Below are positions 24,301 through 32,829 of a stretch of DNA of 64,000 nucleotides, piece by piece. The notes under the pieces are model-generated. The model did no database searches. It was not told where the DNA came from and was given only the letters and a program-made list of their open reading frames with translations. The position numbers were made by a program, and so were the translations under genes. The stretch spans positions 160,334 to 224,333 of the forward strand of contig NW_003128868.1 of the NCBI RefSeq assembly GCF_000003605.2. Reading direction: 5' to 3'. Positions within the stretch are counted from its first letter, which is position 1; each line of letters opens with the position of its first letter. This DNA comes from Saccoglossus kowalevskii (taxonomy: Eukaryota > Hemichordata > Enteropneusta > Harrimaniidae).

Positions 24301-26159
24301 GTGGAGTAGCATTGTGTTGATCGCCCGAGCGAACGGCACGCTGTGGCTGGTATGCTGTTTCAGTGACCGCCACGGGTTTGCGATACTCTATGCTAGATGG
24401 CAGCTGTGGATCGACTGTACGTAGGGGTGTGTACCCGAGGTACATGTACGTAGTCGTATCATTACCCCATACTAGAAGTGTTTTCAAACCGTCAAGGTAG
24501 ATGTTACTGACAACTGTCTTGTCTGTGTAATATTTTTTTCAAATTCGACGGGAGGCCGGTGACGAATACTTTGAAGCCAAACGAAACTTAGCGAGTGAAT
24601 ATGCTGAAAAGCTAATGGGTGTTATCCATCCTAGAAAGATATGATTTTAATCAGAATGTATAAATAAAAAAAATTAGAACACGGATACTTTTAATAATTT
24701 TAGGTTAGGGTTATTATATTTATAGCATAGTACCCGGCAAATAGTATACACACACCACACTTTTTTATTATCAAAATACGAGGGTTTATGAAATTCCACT
24801 GTTATGTATTCCTTACCTAAATTTGTCAGTAATATTGTTTAGGTAAATGTTTATTAACTTGTGGTAGTTATTACCACACATACAGGTAAATGTATAGGAA
24901 TTGCTTACACAGATTATAGATTAAAAACAAAACAATCAAAAAAGCGTCTCCTCCCACAACTCAATAATAAATATGTAAATCATGACTTCGTTTTGGCGCG
25001 GCTTTGTCACGCCATGAAACACTGTTTCCTATTGAATTCGGGAGCATAATTTCGCACTTTATAACCAATTGCGACCACACATCTGCGTGATTTTAACAGG
25101 CAGATACCATGACTATTCGTAATGTTTTGTATTGATCCAAGGGACAAACGGATTTTGAGTTTGCCGACGATGCGTTGCTGCTAAGTTGTTTTTGCCGTTT
25201 TCTCGGTTAAACAAAACAGCGATTTACAGCAACTGTAGACCTTTGATCTCGAGTTCTAGTGGACGCATAATACTAATTTTTCGCACAGACACTCATCGAT
25301 ATGTTCCCTCTCAAGCAGCTCTGGGATTTGTTTCGAAATTACGTTCTAATTTTTGAATACCGGAAAGAACCAGATCGCATTGTTTTTTCAAGATAGCTAA
25401 AAAAAAATATTTTCTCCAACTATCATGTAGTTACATATCCCAATCAACGCAGAATGGTGGTGAGCGTCGTCTGAAAGTCTGTTTTGTTGAAAATATTCTA
25501 CTAAATTCGTTTATTTATTGATTCAATTATTGTTTTTACCGAAAATGGCTTTTTGTGTTTACACATAGATCACGTGACTATACACGTACATACACACACT
25601 CTCTTGTCGAATTTAAAACCAGTGTGAAATAGGCTTTTTATCAATATATAGCTTTGTGTGGTTCATTACAATCATATTTATTATATATCAGTTTAGAAAA
25701 TCAATACAAAAACGTATACAGCATCTTTAATTGTGTTATTATATTGAACATTGAAAAGGAAAATTATAAATTGTAGACGAACTCGTAGTAGCATATGCTG
25801 TGGTGATCGCGTGATGCACTACTCAGGGCAAAGGTAACTTAAATACAGTGACCTATATATATAATTCCGATTAAGTAATGCGTCACAATGACTCATAGGA
25901 AAATAATTTGAGTGAATGCGGGTTGTGTATATGGTTAACCGTTCCTGGAAAATAGAATCGAAAGAGAAATATATATGTAGATCTCTAACTAGCGCGACTT
26001 ATTTAGCCGTGGTTTACCTATTGTTTTCAAATTGGCTTCCGTCACGTCATTAATGTCTTCAACAACATCAACGCCTAAGCTCCGCAATGCTTCTGAGTAT
26101 TTCTTCAATCGATTAACTCCTAATAATATGTCCAAGTCTTGAGGTGAGCAAGACGCCAT
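5363..26159 (-). CDS. SAM-like / U-box-like / VWA / E2 / U-box multidomain ubiquitination protein (whole gene, 26+ exons)
   Basis: Exons in order of transcription, each with an AG acceptor and GT donor: 26159-26018, 23933-23574, 23279-23043, 21696-21495, 18813-18637, 18346-18218, 18130-18073, 17529-17447, 17159-17130, 16706-16562, 16277-16130, 15997-15864, 14765-14651, 14037-13947, 13336-13293, 11716-11560, 11091-10982, 10803-10728, 9493-9418, 9277-9159, 7758-7664, 7481-7344, 6813-6684, 6386-6241, about 5769-5642, 5638-5363. Phases agree at all joins except 2/3, 3/4, 24/25 and 25/26. The product is about 1,170 residues with SAM-like (1-65), U-box-like (about 485-520), VWA (about 680-850), E2 (about 910-1085) and U-box (about 1090-1165) parts. 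No signal peptide or membrane span is visible, so it is probably cytosolic or nuclear. By inference it carries both ubiquitin-conjugating and ligase modules. I know no characterised protein with this full order. Confidence 0.88.
5642..5769 (-). CDS. Exon 25: C-terminal helices of the E2 (boundaries unresolved)
   Basis: The reading LLLRELHNEHYDKFPNLAR, then QMTKFHM, fits the last helices of an E2. The acceptor that gives this frame does not match the phase 2 end of exon 24. Its frame also differs from that of the U-box exon directly downstream, although only 27-50 bases separate them, which is too short for a usual intron. An assembly indel, a very short intron or real damage would each explain it. 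Confidence 0.55.
6241..7758 (-). CDS. Exons 21-24: ubiquitin-conjugating enzyme (E2, UBC) core
   Basis: Exons 7758-7664, 7481-7344, 6813-6684 and 6386-6241, all in phase. A short leader (MDLYKYMAIDYDKPPGYN...) precedes the UBC fold. RILREISAYNRE gives helix 1 and GFWRVLLVGPQNTPYEGG the central sheet. FPDKYPLSPPQIRFLTP is the usual E2 run, followed by IYHCNINVAGRICHS. The last motif holds the HPN box as HCN, and the catalytic cysteine sits ten residues after the histidine, as in active E2s. TPEPDDPLD is the normal stretch ahead of the C-terminal helices. The asparagine and cysteine are kept, so thioester chemistry should be possible. Confidence 0.92.
8194..8661. repeat. Minisatellite, 18 units of 26 bp
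   Basis: Eighteen head-to-tail units of exactly 26 bp, most starting ACAAGTAGGAAGTAA or ACATGTAGGAAGTAA. Two main variants of the unit's second half (ATCTTACTT and ACTTGGATT) sometimes alternate, which hints at a 52-bp higher-order unit. It lies in the intron between the VWA block (exon 20) and the E2 block (exon 21). Open frames across it are by-products of the repeat. Confidence 0.95.
9159..14037 (-). CDS. Exons 14-20: von Willebrand A (VWA) domain with intact MIDAS
   Basis: Seven exons (14037-13947, 13336-13293, 11716-11560, 11091-10982, 10803-10728, 9493-9418, 9277-9159), all in phase. The metal-ion site is complete. DISAS (DxSxS) spans exon 15, DSTAMYDAV in exon 17 supplies the threonine, and LCLTDGYDN in exon 18 supplies the late aspartate. 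Exon 19 ends the fold with VCLDSVLVGGANDNLKSL. Exon 20 carries FHPTSLKEALKLFEMETVLS. VWA domains with a MIDAS bind partner proteins through Mg2+. Here the domain would be a substrate or scaffold receptor in front of the E2, by inference. Confidence 0.9.
9319..9369. repeat. (TA)n microsatellite
   Basis: About 25 TA units in the intron between exons 19 and 20, some 50 bases from the exon 19 donor. Confidence 0.95.
12060..13020 (+). other. Degenerate, possibly once-coding intronic sequence
   Basis: A more GC-balanced stretch in the intron between exons 15 and 16, with broken reading frames on the plus strand that read like worn coding DNA. No domain is recognised. Its first half is shared with 43290-43800, as part of the segmental duplication, so it predates that event. 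Confidence 0.35.
13480..13924. mobile_element. hAT-like MITE with 8-9 bp target duplication
   Basis: CCTTAGTCC occurs at 13471-13479 and again at 13925-13933, immediately flanking the element. The ends are inverted: the left end runs through a G tract into GGGGTACTTGCA, and the right end, reversed, reads CCCTAGCGGGGTACTCACA. An 8-bp target duplication with C/G-rich inverted ends fits a non-autonomous hAT element. No transposase is present. It sits in the intron between exons 14 and 15, and its right end is only 16 bp from the 5' splice site of exon 14. Confidence 0.75.
14651..16277 (-). CDS. Exons 11-13: linker between U-box-like segment and VWA domain
   Basis: Exons 16277-16130, 15997-15864 and 14765-14651 join in phase with each other and with neighbours. 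They encode about 130 residues, including CEIERYLQCWPYSFTECYV, PMPPGYKHKC, an acidic helix SVEYLEKTISEFEFLKIY and VVVHNPLKMADEYHELDDLA. The function is not recognised. Confidence 0.75.
16562..16706 (-). CDS. Exon 10: U-box-like segment
   Basis: Forty-eight codons plus one base. The product contains YSLICSQTYERLMEPVTI, then MDNGRQFICEKSFAIQKIE. This lines up with the pattern LxCPxTxELMxDPVxxxxGxxFxRxxI of U-boxes, and with LICPLTKELFVDPVVTPYG in the last exon of the same gene. The proline after the cysteine is changed, so it may be a degenerate or structural U-box. Assignment is by pattern only. Confidence 0.55.
17130..17159 (-). CDS. Exon 9: 30-nt small exon
   Basis: Ten codons, phase 0 to phase 0, acceptor ATGTTACAG and donor GTAAGA. 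It reads GTKNISDKTI. This resembles the first residues of exon 10 (GVGKNSDKTSY), so exon 9 may be a partial duplicate of that start. Skipping it would keep the frame. Confidence 0.6.
17447..18813 (-). CDS. Exons 5-8: cysteine-containing middle region
   Basis: Exons 18813-18637, 18346-18218, 18130-18073 and 17529-17447 all join in phase. They encode a region of about 150 residues with scattered cysteines, including CAPGDSINLYLIDCATPTC, a helical stretch GSSALACSLANLLHQK, then ALIEGLYFLFRRILPSPNG and NCVTDECVFEYSCACW. No family is recognised. The clean phases and splice sites support it as coding. Confidence 0.75.
19060..21240 (+). mobile_element. Gmr1-like Ty3/gypsy retrotransposon (fossil)
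   Basis: On the plus strand, integrase-like pieces come first (about 19100-19560). Reverse transcriptase follows (about 19930-20160, with MPNPEELF and a worn middle, and again about 20560-20760). RNase H comes last (about 20860-21010, FASRKLTQRES). Integrase upstream of RT is the reverse of ordinary gypsy order and is the mark of the Gmr1 clade. It lies antisense inside intron 4 of the SAM-VWA-E2-U-box gene and is split by a SINE at about 20335-20515. It is heavily broken, with many breaks, and looks old. No LTRs recognised. Confidence 0.65.
20335..20515 (+). mobile_element. SINE copy (same family as 60276-60526)
   Basis: The segment starting GATGGCCGCACAGCC and running through TGTAGTCCCAAACAG and GCACTTGCAATTTGCACAT to an A-rich end is the reverse complement of the element at 60276-60526, with scattered differences. 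Its A-rich tail is short. It is inserted in the Gmr1-like fossil and is therefore younger than it. Confidence 0.65.
21495..21696 (-). CDS. Exon 4: middle region, unassigned fold
   Basis: Sixty-seven codons plus one leading base. Acceptor GCTTCTAG, donor GTGAGT. The text MYASEVIPGQSL...HIEDGDTIMIAI looks like a beta-rich fold with a turn at IEDGD, but I cannot name it. It ends in phase 0, matching exon 5. Confidence 0.75.
22181..22188 (-). CDS. Possible 8-nt microexon between exons 3 and 4
   Basis: A strong acceptor (CCAACTTCCTGTCAG on the minus strand) is followed by 8 bases and then a donor GTAAATATAG. Eight bases are exactly what is needed to turn the phase 0 end of exon 3 into the phase 2 start of exon 4. 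The join then reads E-K-I-R-M-Y-A without a stop. The match could be chance. RNA reads spanning exons 3 and 4 would settle it. Confidence 0.35.
22400..22927. mobile_element. MITE with 34-bp inverted ends and TTAA target sites
   Basis: The left end AGGGGAGCAGAGGTCTGG and the right end read in reverse, AGGGAAGCAGAGGTCTGG, continue to match for about 34 bp with a handful of differences. TTAA flanks both ends (22396-22399, 22928-22931), as in piggyBac-type insertion. A TA duplication is also compatible. There is no transposase. The open frame at 22630-22992 crosses the element's right end and is not a gene. It lies in intron 3 of the minus-strand gene. Confidence 0.8.
23043..23279 (-). CDS. Exon 3: middle region, unassigned fold
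   Basis: Seventy-nine codons (237 bases), phase 0 at both ends, with acceptor TTTTCAG and donor GTAATT. The product starts KQFYDQRIVIFSHIGTL and ends MQDTDE. It seems to continue the fold at the end of exon 2. A small exon may be missing between exons 2 and 3, or the assembly may carry an indel, because the phases differ. Confidence 0.75.
23574..23933 (-). CDS. Exon 2: end of SAM-like domain, Ser-rich linker, start of middle region
   Basis: Acceptor ATTACAG at 23934-23940 and donor GTAAGT at 23573. The exon opens with GMTTVEINRFVRMRD, which closes the SAM-like fold begun in exon 1. Then follow a serine/threonine/methionine-rich linker (residues about 65-90) and a region ending LYDENGTPLTYDVFFNT that resembles a small ubiquitin-like or adaptor fold. 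I do not recognise it with certainty. The exon ends in phase 1, which does not match the phase 0 start of the next exon found. Confidence 0.8.
26018..26159 (-). CDS. Exon 1: start and first part of SAM-like domain
   Basis: The chosen start is the ATG giving MASCSPQDLDILL. An in-frame ATG further upstream (26240) would add 27 residues that look unlike a domain. The exon ends after 47 codons plus one base at G|GTAAAC. Residues such as LGVNRLKKYSEAL and DINDVTEANLKTIG fit the helical pattern of SAM domains, which are protein-protein interaction modules. The split glycine codon is completed exactly by exon 2. Confidence 0.8.
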
Positions 26160-26224
26160 TATACCAGATAGCACCCGTATATTTGGTCGAGACAGTAACA
26201 CTGATCGCATGTGATTAATAATCA

Positions 26225-26720
26225 TGTGACTGTAAAGCACGCTTGCGCACTGACCCGATCGCCAATAGTAACGGGTTCAAGCCCTTTCAGGGCTGGACCC
26301 CTTTTGATATCGCTGGTATTGGTATTTTTTCCGTCGTTTTTTCGTCAGCTCGTTTGAGAAAACTTGCTGTGATGATTGGAGGTGATGTGAACTTGTGCAC
26401 TGAACTTTCTAAATTTGTATTGGTTAAAGCGGGGAGTCGTCACCTGCACATGCGTCAGATGGCCATAGCATGTCATTGTTTACAAACAAGCATCTACCCA
26501 TGAGCCTTTGCGTTTTTAGCATGGGTTGTTATCGTCGCTTGGGACTCAATTCCCGCGGGTGCGTAGGTGACGACCCTCCCGTTTTAACTGTCATGGCCGC
26601 TATCCAGGGTAAAAACTCGACCAGAGGGGGAGGGGGGTAATCCCCCCTTACAGAAGGTCTAGGGCTTTCATTTTTTTTAAAATGTATATAGTAGTGCCTA
26701 AGTGCGATGAATATCGCCAA
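26225..26720. repeat. Possible tRNA-like repeat with internal inverted copies
   Basis: GGGTTCAAGCCC at about 26271 matches a Pol III B box, but no clear A box precedes it. A word like GGGAGTCGTCACCT near 26432 returns inverted near 26563 (AGGTGACGACCCTCCC) together with a nearby GCCAT/ATGGC pair. It may be a SINE-like or foldback element just upstream of exon 1 of the SAM-VWA-E2-U-box gene. The evidence is thin. Confidence 0.25.
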
Positions 26721-26729
26721 TAACAACTT

Positions 26730-28425
26730 CGGCGGTCACGTGACTTTTTGTGCTATGTACATTTAATAAAAAATGCTGATTTCCCCCCATTAAAACCTCT
26801 TCATCTCCTGGACAACATGGACGATCGCTATGAAACTTAGTACATAGCTTCTACTAACCTATATCCACTTACTTTGGAAAACAAAATTTGATTGGTCCAT
26901 TAAGTATCTAAAAGTGTTTGCAAAGAAGTAGCAAATTATTGTTCAATATTTATTTTCGTATTGTATTTAGTGTATTAATAAAATTTCTAGATAACAGTTA
27001 AATGGTTATGTATTATTAGAGACCTAGATGAGCTTATTTAAATTAGACTCAAATCTGCACAGGTGTGTGGTAATCACCATATTGGAATTCAACACCGAGG
27101 CTCCTGCAATAAAATAATGGCTTTTAGTTTCTCTTATAACTTGTGTACCTGACGTATACATATATACACTTATACAACATGCATACTCGGGTGTTGTACC
27201 TTGAAACATTACATTTGTTCACCACGTGTCGCAATTTCTAGTTGTACTTAGGCTGGTAAGACCATATATTAAAAGAGTTTTTGTGAGTTTTGTGAGTTTA
27301 ATTTTCATCAAAACGTGTTTAAATGCATCACTATCAATTACTAAATCATTTGAACATGCTTTATTAATAAAAAACATTAACGATGCGAGTAAATGCTAAC
27401 GATCAAATGTTTTGAATACATAGTTAACAAATCTATGTAAAAACATTAAGGAAATAGCAACGAATTAAAATTGTATCAGTACAGACTGTTAGTGTATGTG
27501 AATAGTTAATGCATAGTATTATTCAACTAATCATTGTTAATACTGAGACATGTTGATACACACTTCTCTCTAACCTAACACTAAAGTAGAGCAAAAAGTG
27601 CCATATAAACCCAAACTAAATCTTCAATACCAATTTCAGGTGAATGTGTTTATATGACAAGTATGTAATAAACATAGTAGGTATTTTTTTGTCAAAATAA
27701 ACACATCGCAATGATTTAAACAATAGAAAAAGTGGGCAATACTTACGAAAATGGCCGTGTATTGGGGCGATATTTCGAAGGAGGTCGATATTTTGCATGG
27801 CGAGGATATCACCCCCCCTTTTCTCGACAGGACATCAGAAATTACATTTCTGATATTCTGCCTGATTTCTGATTATCACTCTGTCGGTACAGTTGTGATA
27901 TAATTTCGCGGCAAAGCCGAGTTATGATATTGCGACCTACCTCTGAATAAACATGCAAACAAGAAAATTATGAATATTTATTACGTCATAGCTGATCAGT
28001 TATTACATAGATTGGAAACGAAAAATGAAATCAATCGATTTTTATATAGTAATATTAAAAACAGTTGTAAACATTAGATGCTTCATCTTCATGTCGGTTT
28101 TCATTTTTAAAACTGAAACGTCTTGATCTGAACAAGACGAGCTGGCACCATTTTAAATATTGCCGACTTCTCCAAGTTCTGGGACGATCGTTTATAGATA
28201 AGAACTCTTATTGAAAAAAGGGACAGTTAGTTCTCGTACAAGATTGTGATGCTGCCGCCGCCCACTTCACGACATTACAATACATACATACATACATACA
28301 TACATACATACATACATACATACATTGTTCTATTCATCCATGTCATAAGAAATGGTCCATTATCAAACCTCTTCAAAACAGAATCGTTGCCGAGACATTT
28401 GACCATTTCATTTTAAAATACGATG
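26730..28425. other. No gene recognised; (TACA)n microsatellite at 28281-28324
   Basis: AT-rich flank upstream of the minus-strand gene. The only clear object is the run of about eleven TACA units. A short minus-strand stretch at 27798-27750 (MQNIDLLRNIAPIHGHF followed by GTAAGT) looks like a first exon, but it does not join in frame to exon 1 of the downstream gene. Confidence 0.5.
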
Positions 28426-28926
28426 NNNNNNNNNNNNNNNNNNNNNNNNNNNNNNNNNNNNNNNNNNNNNNNNNNNNNNNNNNNNNNNNNNNNNNNNNNN
28501 NNNNNNNNNNNNNNNNNNNNNNNNNNNNNNNNNNNNNNNNNNNNNNNNNNNNNNNNNNNNNNNNNNNNNNNNNNNNNNNNNNNNNNNNNNNNNNNNNNNN
28601 NNNNNNNNNNNNNNNNNNNNNNNNNNNNNNNNNNNNNNNNNNNNNNNNNNNNNNNNNNNNNNNNNNNNNNNNNNNNNNNNNNNNNNNNNNNNNNNNNNNN
28701 NNNNNNNNNNNNNNNNNNNNNNNNNNNNNNNNNNNNNNNNNNNNNNNNNNNNNNNNNNNNNNNNNNNNNNNNNNNNNNNNNNNNNNNNNNNNNNNNNNNN
28801 NNNNNNNNNNNNNNNNNNNNNNNNNNNNNNNNNNNNNNNNNNNNNNNNNNNNNNNNNNNNNNNNNNNNNNNNNNNNNNNNNNNNNNNNNNNNNNNNNNNN
28901 NNNNNNNNNNNNNNNNNNNNNNNNNN
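28426..28926. other. Assembly gap (501 N)
   Basis: A run of N. Nothing can be said about its content, and the open frames across it have no meaning. Confidence 1.
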
Positions 28927-28947
28927 GGTTAGTTTTAGAAACATCTT

Positions 28948-29184
28948 CTACATACTTCCACTAGGTGGTTCAAACAATGTTATTTGAGGATTGTTGAAAC
29001 GCAATGAGCGATCTTCCACACCACTTTTCAAAGCATTAGTTCCATTAGAAATATAATTGTTCGTAGTAGTACACGAGGCAAATTTTCCATACGGCATCTG
29101 TTTGTCCTCTCGACATTTTTCCGTTTGTTTAACGTTAGTTCCCAGTCCTGTACGTGATAATAGTTTCATTTCGGAATCTAACAC
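28948..29184 (-). CDS. Hypothetical 78-codon open frame beside the gap
   Basis: The frame reads MLDSEMKLLSRTGLGTN... and ends PPSGSM at a TAG. Composition is more protein-like than most frames here, and a possible acceptor (TTTCCGTTAAG) precedes it. It could be a terminal exon of an unseen gene, or chance. No domain is seen. Confidence 0.2.
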   Translation of the reverse strand: MLDSEMKLLSRTGLGTNVKQTEKCREDKQMPYGKFASCTTTNNYISNGTNALKSGVEDRSLRFNNPQITLFEPPSGSM

Positions 29185-29452
29185 TTAACGGAAACCTTCA
29201 CATTCGACAGTTAGGAAATTAATACGTTGTTTGCGAATATAGCACATGTAACTTTGTAATCCCATAATCAGTCTACCTTCTTCACCTCTAAAATAAATTT
29301 AGTCAACCAACAAGTCACATCTTTTATATCCATTACATCGAGACTTGATATTGATGATTTTCACGTGCTCGTCAGAATTGAGTTCCATACGCGGACCATG
29401 ATGGCCCATTCGTTGAATGCACGAAGTGTCCACAGGTTGCGTCGCTGTGTAT

Positions 29453-31421
29453 TCATAGGAATTGCATCTTTAGCAACTGCTCGTACTGTTGAATCACAGG
29501 GTCAGTAAAAAGTCCATGTGGATGTCTCTGAAACAATATAAATAAATGACATGTCATTAAGTTTTTTTTAGATCTTTCATAAAACAATAAACGGTGTTCG
29601 TTATTATTATTTATAATCAATGAGCACAATATCACGTACCTTAGGAACATGCAACTCTTGCAAATCAACATTTTCCATGCCGAGTTCATTCAGATACTCT
29701 GCAGCCTGGGTAGCCTCGATCAACTCGTCCTTACTGACGTCTGAAAATACAGGGTAACTCATTGTCCCAACAATGCCAAAAAGAGAGGAATGCCTCCTGG
29801 GCTTCTTATTTATACCCCTCGATACCGTGTTTTGCGAATCACATCATTTTCAGAATCATGGGATATATTTCAATCAATCTGATTGGTTAAAATCTTAATT
29901 ATTTGTCGATTCTATGGAAAATTACGAACAATAGGGTGAAACCTTTGTTCTGATATCCACCTCAAATGAGAATACAATTGATTTGGGGTTATTTCATTAT
30001 ACAATAAGGGGTCTTCCCCTGCAATTCATCGCTCGGTGTGTTTGTTGGATATAGCACGACTACCTCGGACTACCAACCGTAGGTTGATATTATGGCTATC
30101 GCCTCGGTAGTCATGCTATATCTAACACATGACATCTAATTAGATGTAGGTTTCCACACCTTGATACACTTCGGTCACAATATGTATTAATTGCATCGTT
30201 TGTTTTGGGGAGAACATTACTGGCATAATATGCTTTTTTTTTTATAAATCACTGAACTTTTGACTTCTAAAATGTTCATGTATCAACAATTTCAGATGAT
30301 TTAGTCTATGAAACATCAAGTTTGTACTGGCAACAAGCACATGGCGAAGCTCAAATCTATTAAATTTCAATCATTTCACTTCAGGAGATAAATGATAAAA
30401 GAAAGAGCAAAAAATGAACAATAAGAGTAACATAAATAGAGAACAGATTGTTTTGATGGTACACTATATATAATTTCAAAAAGAGTCATAACACACTAAA
30501 CTGAACAAGTTAATGAACAAGTAAATTTAAACAAAAGACAAGGATACTGACATTTGATTAAATACTCTTCCTAGCATTCCTGGAATTTTATCTTCAGAAA
30601 CTGTCGACAGAAAATCGCGACATGCATAAATCTCAGGAACAGTGATCATGGTATGAGGTCGGCCTACTGGGCAATTTGTATTGGGTGATCTGCTAATAAG
30701 ACGGGAGTTCCATTCAAATGCAACACCATTTAGCTCGTCCTAGTACAAAAAGTCATTATTTAACAGGTAAATTTAACTAAGTTTTCTTTTCAAAATATAT
30801 GCGATTTGGACCACCCCTGGAATTATGTTCGTGTTGCTATCTTCAAATCTTAGTTTAAACGGAGCTTAGTTTCTTATCATATAATTCAATGTTTTTTTTT
30901 TAAATATAAAAAAAAACATTAATAAAACAAGTTTAACAGTCAGTAAATGCTTTAATTATTCATTGGATGTTAAATTTACTCGCTGGTGTAATCTGATAAA
31001 ATTAATTCTCTGAACACTTGACATCACAATGGACCCTGTAAATATCCTCAAATTAGTAAAATTAATAGCAATGAAGAATAATGTCAGTATACACATACAT
31101 CTATGTACCACTAGCATACATTATATTACAATATTTTTATGCAGTGCGAATGGTGTAGAATTATGGAATATTTAAACTACAGTCTTATTGGAAATATACA
31201 TGAATATGCGTGTGATTACCTGAACCATTTTTTATCTGGCGTGTCACCACTAAACTTCTGGAGAGATTCAACAACGTAGTGTGCTCTATGCCCAAGCATC
31301 TCTCTATTCGTTGATTTAAATGGCTCGTTCCGCGGTAAAAACAAGAATACTCATTTCGTGATAACGTTTGCATTTGTTCCATATGCTCAATCTCAGTACC
31401 ACATTCAGACCGTATTTTAGA
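29453..31421 (-). CDS. Integrase-core-like gene, 3' exons (partial, integrity uncertain)
   Basis: Four exon-like blocks on the minus strand: 31421-31220, 30739-30552, 29740-29640 and 29527-29453. The first carries YRGTSHLNQRIER, the second FEWNSRLISRSPN and CPVGRPHTM. These match the late part of the integrase-core proteins found as multi-exon host genes of unknown role in many animals. The third and fourth blocks join in phase (GMENVDLQELHVPK, then RHPHGLFTDPV) and end at a TGA. They may be the tail of the same gene or a small separate one. The whole does not read through cleanly, so it may be decayed. Earlier exons are not seen, and a LINE lies directly upstream. Confidence 0.5.
30045..30125. 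repeat. Foldback element, 24-bp stems
   Basis: TTGGATATAGCACGACTACC at 30045, continuing to CTCGG, pairs with CCTCGGTAGTCATGCTATAT at 30102, continuing to CTAA. Only two positions differ over 24 bp, and the loop is 33 bp. Weaker pairing extends outward. It lies in the intron between the second and third integrase-like blocks. It is likely a small snapback transposon, or a structured RNA if transcribed. Confidence 0.75.
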
Positions 31422-31464
31422 CTAACTGATGAAATAACTCTAGTTGTATGTCGATGGGTAGAAA

Positions 31465-32560
31465 TTATTTTTTTGCCTTCATCAGTAAGCTAAACATGGC
31501 ACGTCTGGCCTGGTTTGTCTGTTTACATATTGCTTTTCTGAATTTGTTACTATAATTGAATGTTCTGCCAAGATAAATATAGTCAAATATTACTTCAATG
31601 GTTTCATTACCAAACTTAAACGCGGGGAACTTTTTAACTTTCCCACGCGAGAAAATTCCAACCTTCGTTTTATTAGCATTTACAGTTAAATGCCATTCAT
31701 TACAATAAGTATAAACAGCATTTAGTGCAGATTGCAATTCTGTTTTGATTCAGACAGTACAATGGTATCATCAGCATATGATAAAGTGAATAACTTAAGA
31801 AATACTTCTATATCCTCATTACTTAAATATGTTTTAATCTCGCTAGCCATATATTTTAGAGCATTATAGTGATTACTAATAAAATACTCAAAATCGTTAA
31901 GATAAATAGCAAACAACAGTGGTTAAAGATTTCCACCTTGTCTAACGCCAACATTACAATTAAAGAAATCAGATTAAACGCTTCCGTCAATAACACAATA
32001 ATTTTCTTGATTGACATATTTTAAATAACTGTAATAATTTTACCATTTATATGGTTGGAGATTTGTTTAAACCATAGACTTGTCCTGTCAATCAGATCAA
32101 ACGCTTTTTTATAGTCAATAAAAGCTAAATATACCCGTTTCTTATTATGCAAATATAAATCAATAACCGAGCGTAGGACAAACATATGATCTAGCGTGAA
32201 TATCCCGCCCTGAAACCTGTTGCTCTTCACCAATGAACCCACACAATTCAAATAAGATGTCAGCCTGTCATTAATAACAGCTGTGAATAATTTGCCTAGG
32301 CAACTAAGTAGCGTAATGCCTCTGTAGTTGCTAGAGTCACTAGGGTCACCTGTACTCTTAAAAAATGGTTTATACAGCCCATTGTCCAGATGTAGGAAAT
32401 GTACCAGTGTCCAAAACTATATTAAACAATTATACATCAAAGGATATAATATCATCCCGACTGTTTTTCAGAAATTCATTTATAATTAAATCTACACCTG
32501 CTGCTTTATTATTATTTAACTTTTTAATTTGAGTCATAACCTCATCCACTGTAATGCTGA
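31465..32560 (-). mobile_element. LINE reverse transcriptase fragment
   Basis: Three overlapping frames on the minus strand show non-LTR RT motifs in order. NRFQGGIFTLDHMFVL is at about 32200 and FIDYKKAFDLIDR (motif A) at about 32120. YADDTIVLSES (catalytic box) is at about 31760, followed by WHLTVNANKTKV and DYIYLGRTFNYS (thumb). Frames shift at about 31720 and 31960-32030, so the copy is dead. The endonuclease and 3' end are not seen. A short region of TCTCGTGA-like repeats (32560-32645) lies at its 5' side. Confidence 0.85.
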
Positions 32561-32829
32561 CAGTATCTCGTGACAGCATCTCGTGATAGTATCCAGTGAT
32601 AGTATCTGGTGATCTCGTGGTAGTAACTCGTGATTTCGTGATCTCGATTTTTTATCATATGACCCGAACAAGCTTTTATAGGGTTCATATCAATAACAAT
32701 ATATGACTTTTTTTCAGCATGCTCTTTGATTGACAAGTCACTGTTGATATTATAAGCAAATGAGTTGCTGGCCTCAGTTACAGAGCAGCGTTGTTTGACT
32801 TCCTGTTGTATCAATAAAACGTTTCACCC

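Noticed and set aside
26243-26503. 86-codon plus-strand frame upstream of the SAM exon
   Set aside because: It overlaps repeat-like sequence with inverted copies and has no domain.
27750-27798. Minus-strand first-exon-like stretch with donor GTAAGT
   Set aside because: It does not join in frame to exon 1 of the gene downstream, and no other partner exon is visible.
28408-28944. Long open frames over the run of N
   Set aside because: They are an artefact of the assembly gap.
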